In this document: piece by piece, positions 55,501 through 61,500 of the stretch
Layout: each line of letters begins with the position of its first letter
How positions within the stretch are numbered: the stretch's first letter is position 1
Source of the DNA: Anadara kagoshimensis
Taxonomy: Eukaryota; Mollusca; Bivalvia; Arcoida; Arcidae
Reading direction: 5' to 3'
NCBI GenBank assembly: GCA_021292105.1
Contig: CM037866.1
Location: 1,411,256 to 1,475,255, forward strand
Length of the DNA: 64,000 bases
Notes under the pieces: model-generated
Told to the model about the DNA's origin: nothing
Databases searched by the model: none
Seen by the model: only the letters and a program-made list of their open reading frames with translations
Made by a program: the position numbers and the translations under genes

Positions 55501-58500
55501 TGGTTTGATTGGAGATGTTCATCTAGTCAGTCACTATAAAATCTTACCATCTCTGGTTTGATTAGAGATGTTCATCTAGTCAGTCACTATGAAATCTTAC
55601 CATCTCTGGTTTGATTAGAGATGTTCATCTAGTCAGTCACTATGAAATCTTACCATCTCTGGTTTGATTGGAGATGTTCATCTAGTCAGTCACTATGAAA
55701 TCTTACCATCTCTGGTTTCATTAGAGATGTTCATCTAGTCAGTCAAAGCTAAGTGCAAAGTGATCAAAATATTCAAATGTAGGGCATGCATTTTGCACAG
55801 TGATTTATTAATTTATGATTTATGGTGTTAATCTAGGATTTACAATGGTCAATCTTAGATTTACAAATTGTTGTGTAATTATTGCCAATAACGCTAGATT
55901 TACAAATTGTTGTGTAATTATCATCAATAATGCTAGATTTACACATTGTAAAATTCATGCCATACAAGTGTGACAATTATATTTTACAGACAATATTCAC
56001 TGTGTTAGATCTACATCCAGCAACATGGTACAAAATGATCGTAACGGCTCACAGTGACGCGGGGAATACTGAATGTCAACTGAAGTTTGCTACCCTCACC
56101 TATCACGGCAGTAAGTTTGATGTACTGTGGTTATAGCATCAGGGTGAAGAGACAGAAAAGTTCGGTTTGCTCCATATTTCGGAGGTCTGGTCTGATCTGG
56201 GTTAAAATCATGGCTAGTTTCACCCAACACTTGAAAATAGTTAGCAACAATTCTTTTGCCAAGCACTTTGCACTTAAATATGAAATTCAGTTATACTTCA
56301 AAGGAGACCCTAAGAACTAAGGCCTGTGGCACACATTGCATATTTGAAATGCAAAGGTAAAACTTTCTGCCATTTCTGGTGATGCCCTAATTTAAAAGAA
56401 AAATTCTTTACTGGTATGTAAACCTCAATAAATCAAGCAATCAAGCAGTCAATTAATCAATCCCATTCTAATCCATCCATCCCTTCATACCATCCATTAA
56501 TCTATTCATCCATCAATCCATCTAACCATACATCTCTACCTTCCTTCCATCCATCCACATACTTTAGTAAAACTCTTGAGATAATATAAATGGGTGACAT
56601 AAACTCCGTGTGTTTCATGGCCAATCTGTGAGAGTTGAGGTTTATGCATCCATCCATCTATCTAGCCACCCTACAATTCAATCCCTCCTTTAACAGATTT
56701 TTTTCTATGATAAAATGTTTAACTGTTATTTTAATGTTTTTAGGTACAATTACCCCCATTATAGTTGCTCATAAGTTGGAGGCTCAGTTTTATGAGAAGA
56801 CTTACGTCATGATACCACTGTGTGCTGGTATTGTCGCGATATCAGTTGTGCTGGTCGGTGTACTGTTATACTGTAAGAGAAGAAGAGAAATACTTAGATT
56901 TAAAGGTGAGATTTTATTTTTAGAAATGGGACACATTTTCCCTGATAGTTTGTTCAGATAACTTGAAACATGTTGAAGATATTTTTACTAAACTTGGTAT
57001 GCACATGAAATGGATGGACATATTTATTTTATATGGTTACATGAGTCCCAAGAAGGAATAATGAAATCATCTCCTGTCCCCAGTTTCACAATTATTCCTT
57101 GGTCAAATTGAAATCTGAATAATTTTGTTGTTTTTTAAGATATCCAGGAAAATAAGGTGTCATTTTTAAGCTTACAATATTTGAATAATGTTTCCACATA
57201 GCTTCTAAAACTTGTAAAAAGACGCCAAAATTTGCTAAATCCAAGTTAGGAAAACCTCAGTCTAGGATATGTATTCAGTCAGTCTAGGATATGTATTCAG
57301 TCAAGAGTGCTAAATATGGACAAAATAAAATCCTTTGTGTATTATATTTTCATTATTTATCAGTTGTCATGAATACATGCTATTTTAAACATTTTTATCT
57401 CCTTTTTTAGAGAGATCAATAAACATTAGAAGAGATATAACTGCGGAAACGTCCTTGATGAATGACCTTGACAAACAGCTGAACCATGACCTTGACAGTA
57501 GTAGTGGCAATTCAGAATTGTTCGGGAAAAGGAATGTTAATTTACTTATTTCCCTCAACTCTGATGACAATATCCATGGTAACTGTCAAGCTTACCTTAT
57601 CCATGACAACAGTAATAAAACTAACAGTGATAACCTCTCCTTTGGAAGATCAGGTAATTTATTCCCAAAAAAACCCCAAATTTAATGAAATATAAATGTA
57701 GTACATTACAAGCCCCTCTTAAATTGAATCACAAACCAAAAATGTACCACATCAAGAAATGGTTTGTTTTCTTAGAACTACAAAACAGTAACCAGTCCTT
57801 TACAGCAGATCAGGTATTTCATGGGACCTCAGTGACCAAGTGGTCTGAAGTGTATCGTCGACCGTCCTAAAATCGAGAGCGTCCCAAGATTCGAGGCCAT
57901 TTTTGTTTTCAGTTATTATACGCGAGTATCGTCTTTGCAGTGACGATTTCATGCATTAAAGACAAAATTTAGGTATTTACTGTGAAACTATCCAGAAAAA
58001 TCAGTTGTCTATTTTTTGCTCTCAAATTCTTGTTGCGTTAGCAAATTTAGTTCGTTTTCTATTAGAGTCTCGAATCACGGACGGTCGAGGATATGCTAAG
58101 AGATCAAAGCCTCTCTTCCTGCTTAGGTTCTCATCTCACTCGGGGCAAATCCTTGTGTGTGAAAGCCTTTTGGTTCTCTTGCTGAAGGTTGGTGGTTTTC
58201 TCCCAACACTCTGGTTTCCTGCATCGTCCCAGAACTGACAATATAAATGAAAGATTCTTGAGCTATAACAATACAGCCTACAGCCACAATGGCTGCAAAA
58301 CTACAAGTCATGCTGTCTAAAATATGATGTCATAATACATGTATGGCACAACAATTTCACGAGTCATTAACCATGAAATTACATGTGTGTAATATGATTT
58401 TTATTACATGGCTTTATTGTATGGAATATTTAGAAGATTATATAATAAATATTTTTATATTTCAGATGATGATGGTAATATAAATCCATATGCAACATTT

Positions 58501-61500
58501 AATGAGTTAAAAGAGGTGTTTGCAGAGACCAATGAACTTGGCAGGACGACACAAATGTCCGACGAGTTTGATGAAATCAGTCTAGAAAAAGCTCAAGCCC
58601 AGAAAGCAGTAAGTTATCTGTCGATTATATCAAGTAAGGTGGATGTGTGAAGTTAGTTATAGTGGGCATGTCATTTCCAAATTTTAAGTCTTGTAGAACA
58701 CTGTATGGTTGGCCTGGCATGATAAAGAACCCTTTCTGTTTATTGTAAGAATAACACTGGAACATTATAAATTTCTGTATTATAATGGATGACATCTTAA
58801 GACATGTATGTATAAGTGAAACATTGTGACTCATATATTATTGTAGCAATATACTGATTTTTTTTGTTTGTTTTAGATGCTTACCCCACCAGAAGCATAT
58901 GTTCCATTTTTCCAAACCAAGGGAGATAAATCCGAAGTTTTAAAAGATTCCATTCCGTTGGAGGTTTCCCACGAGGCACAGTCACGTCTTCAAGGCTATG
59001 ATAATCAAGGTGAACAAACTTACCTGCTCACCCTTATAGAAATGTGAAACGTTCCAGATATATATAAGGGAGCATTCCATTGTTTTGTTTTAGGTGATTA
59101 TTGGTGGACTGGTTCTTGGTCTGTAAACTAACAGATTTGAATCATTTTGTACCTATTAGTGGAGTACATTAGCTGGCCAGTGGTTAACTCCTGTTGGTAG
59201 AGACCCTTTCAGCACTTTATTGAAATATCAAAGAAGGAATCATCAACAATATAATTAACATTCAGTGTGGTACTTTTTGATATTGAAAAAAAAAATTGTC
59301 TTTTTAATCTTCTGAAATACCATAGCTTCTCTTGAATGTGTTTGATATTAGTTATGTCCCTTGATCAGTGACAGGAGTTATCTCTCTTTGTAAAAGTTTT
59401 TTTTTGTTTTTCATCATTCAGGTCTTGTGTTACGAGTAAGTATAGTGCTCCCTCCGGCAAGCACTCAGCATTACAAAATGAAAGTCACGTTTTTTCAGTT
59501 GACAACTTAAAACAAATGAGATCCCCTGTCACAGTAGCCTTGCACAATAAAGAACCCTGCTGTATAATGTCATCAGTGCAATGCACAGGAAAACTTTCTG
59601 CACCTTCACATATAGCTGGCAATGTCCCTATATAAGTGAAATATTTTTGACTGGGATGTTAAACACCATTACTCAACTCAACGCCTCTCTATTGTGTTAG
59701 GTTGTTATGAGTTAACTCCCTTTATCAAAAGTTATTATATATATTATTATTGATAATTTACTTATTTATTTATTACTATTTTTACTATACAGGGCTTGTA
59801 ATAAGTTGATATGAACTATGCCCCTTTATACAATTATTTGTTGATTGTTTTATGTCTCATTTGACACAAGTTATCTCCCTTTATCAAAAGTTTTTTGTTT
59901 GTTCAGGTCTCGTATTAAGTCCAAGAAAATATGCAAGTGCAGACCAGATTCATGCCTTATTTACACAAGCGCCACCTAGGCCACATAGTACCTACGGGAA
60001 ATCAAAATCAGGCTCACACGGAAGCTCAGATGAAAAAGGTAATGTTAATGATATAGGAAATCTATGTCAAATAGAAGCTTTAGTATTTCAGTAATGCCCT
60101 ATAAGAAGAGAATGTTTTACTTTGTAAATACGTATTGGGGGTTTTATGTGCAGATTCTACTTTCTCACCTTTTATATAACTTTTATAAAAAGAAGAAATA
60201 CATTTAAAACTGAAAAAAATATATCAAGAACATGACACAATGCATATAAATAACAGTAAACCGCCAACCAGACCAAGAACATGATGCTATACATTTACAA
60301 GTCAATGATAAAATCTACCAATATAACCAAGAACACAGCACAGGTAAATCATAGAAACAGCCCACACACACACATATATAGAAAGAGAAATGCAAAATTT
60401 ATATAAATCAAAATATTGTTCATACTGGATATTTAAGGTGTTAAGTCAAATGAAAAAAACTAAAAATAAACAAATTTAAACTAAAATTAACCTTATAATC
60501 AGAAAACCTGTCCATACAAAACCTTTATCTCAGTAGACATTTAGATATTAAGGGTCACATTGTGATTTGATATTGTTTTACAATCTATCAACAGGCAGCC
60601 AAAGACATAGCCTTATATCTAGTGTCACAACTGTATCCTCGAGTCGAGATGAGTTACTCGAGGCGCTAGAGAATGCCAAGCGCAATCCTCCCCCTCCTGT
60701 TGTATACGAGTCGCCACCAGAATCAAGCTCACAACCTACAGACAGTTCAGGGACTGAACCTGGTATAGTACAGTTCACACAGTCGCCACCGAAACCAAAT
60801 GAACAAAGAGAAGCCGCCTGTGAACTACCTGCTTATAATGGTGAGGAGAAAAAAATTAAGTTAGAGAGGAGTGAAGTATTGATGATTTAAATCTCAGTCA
60901 AGATTTTTTTGTATATACTGAAATAGCCAGTTCTATGATGGTAGAGGAAACCAGAGTGCCTGGAGAACAAACGACTTTATGCAAGCAAACTGACAAATGT
61001 TTAGCAACTGTTTGCCTTTACTTTAACTCAGAGTTACAGCATTTGATCCAGTGATCTGAAATATAAATTTTTTTTTTTTGGAAAAAAGCCATTTTAAAAC
61101 AGCAGGATGAAAAACATCAGTGATATACTAATTTATATAACATTGTGACACATTTAATAACCACCCTGGAAAATTAGTTCCTTTTATTCAATTAGAAAGC
61201 TAAAAGAAATTAATATGTGTCTAATTCATTTTATTCAAACGATATAAATTATATTTATCTTCTAGTTGCTGATAAACAAAAACGTCCTCGTAAATTAGAA
61301 CCAGAGAGCGAATCGACAGAATGTGAAACTACTGAAGTCCAAAAGAAAGAAATTCCACAGCCGAGAAAACGAGGCAGACATAGAGGGAAACAGAGAGGGC
61401 ATATTTCTGTTAAAAGACAGTTGTTACCCTCTGTTGTACCTAGGTAAATGTTTTATAATATCGATTTGACTCTGTCTAATGCTGCTGTTACTGTTGCTAG

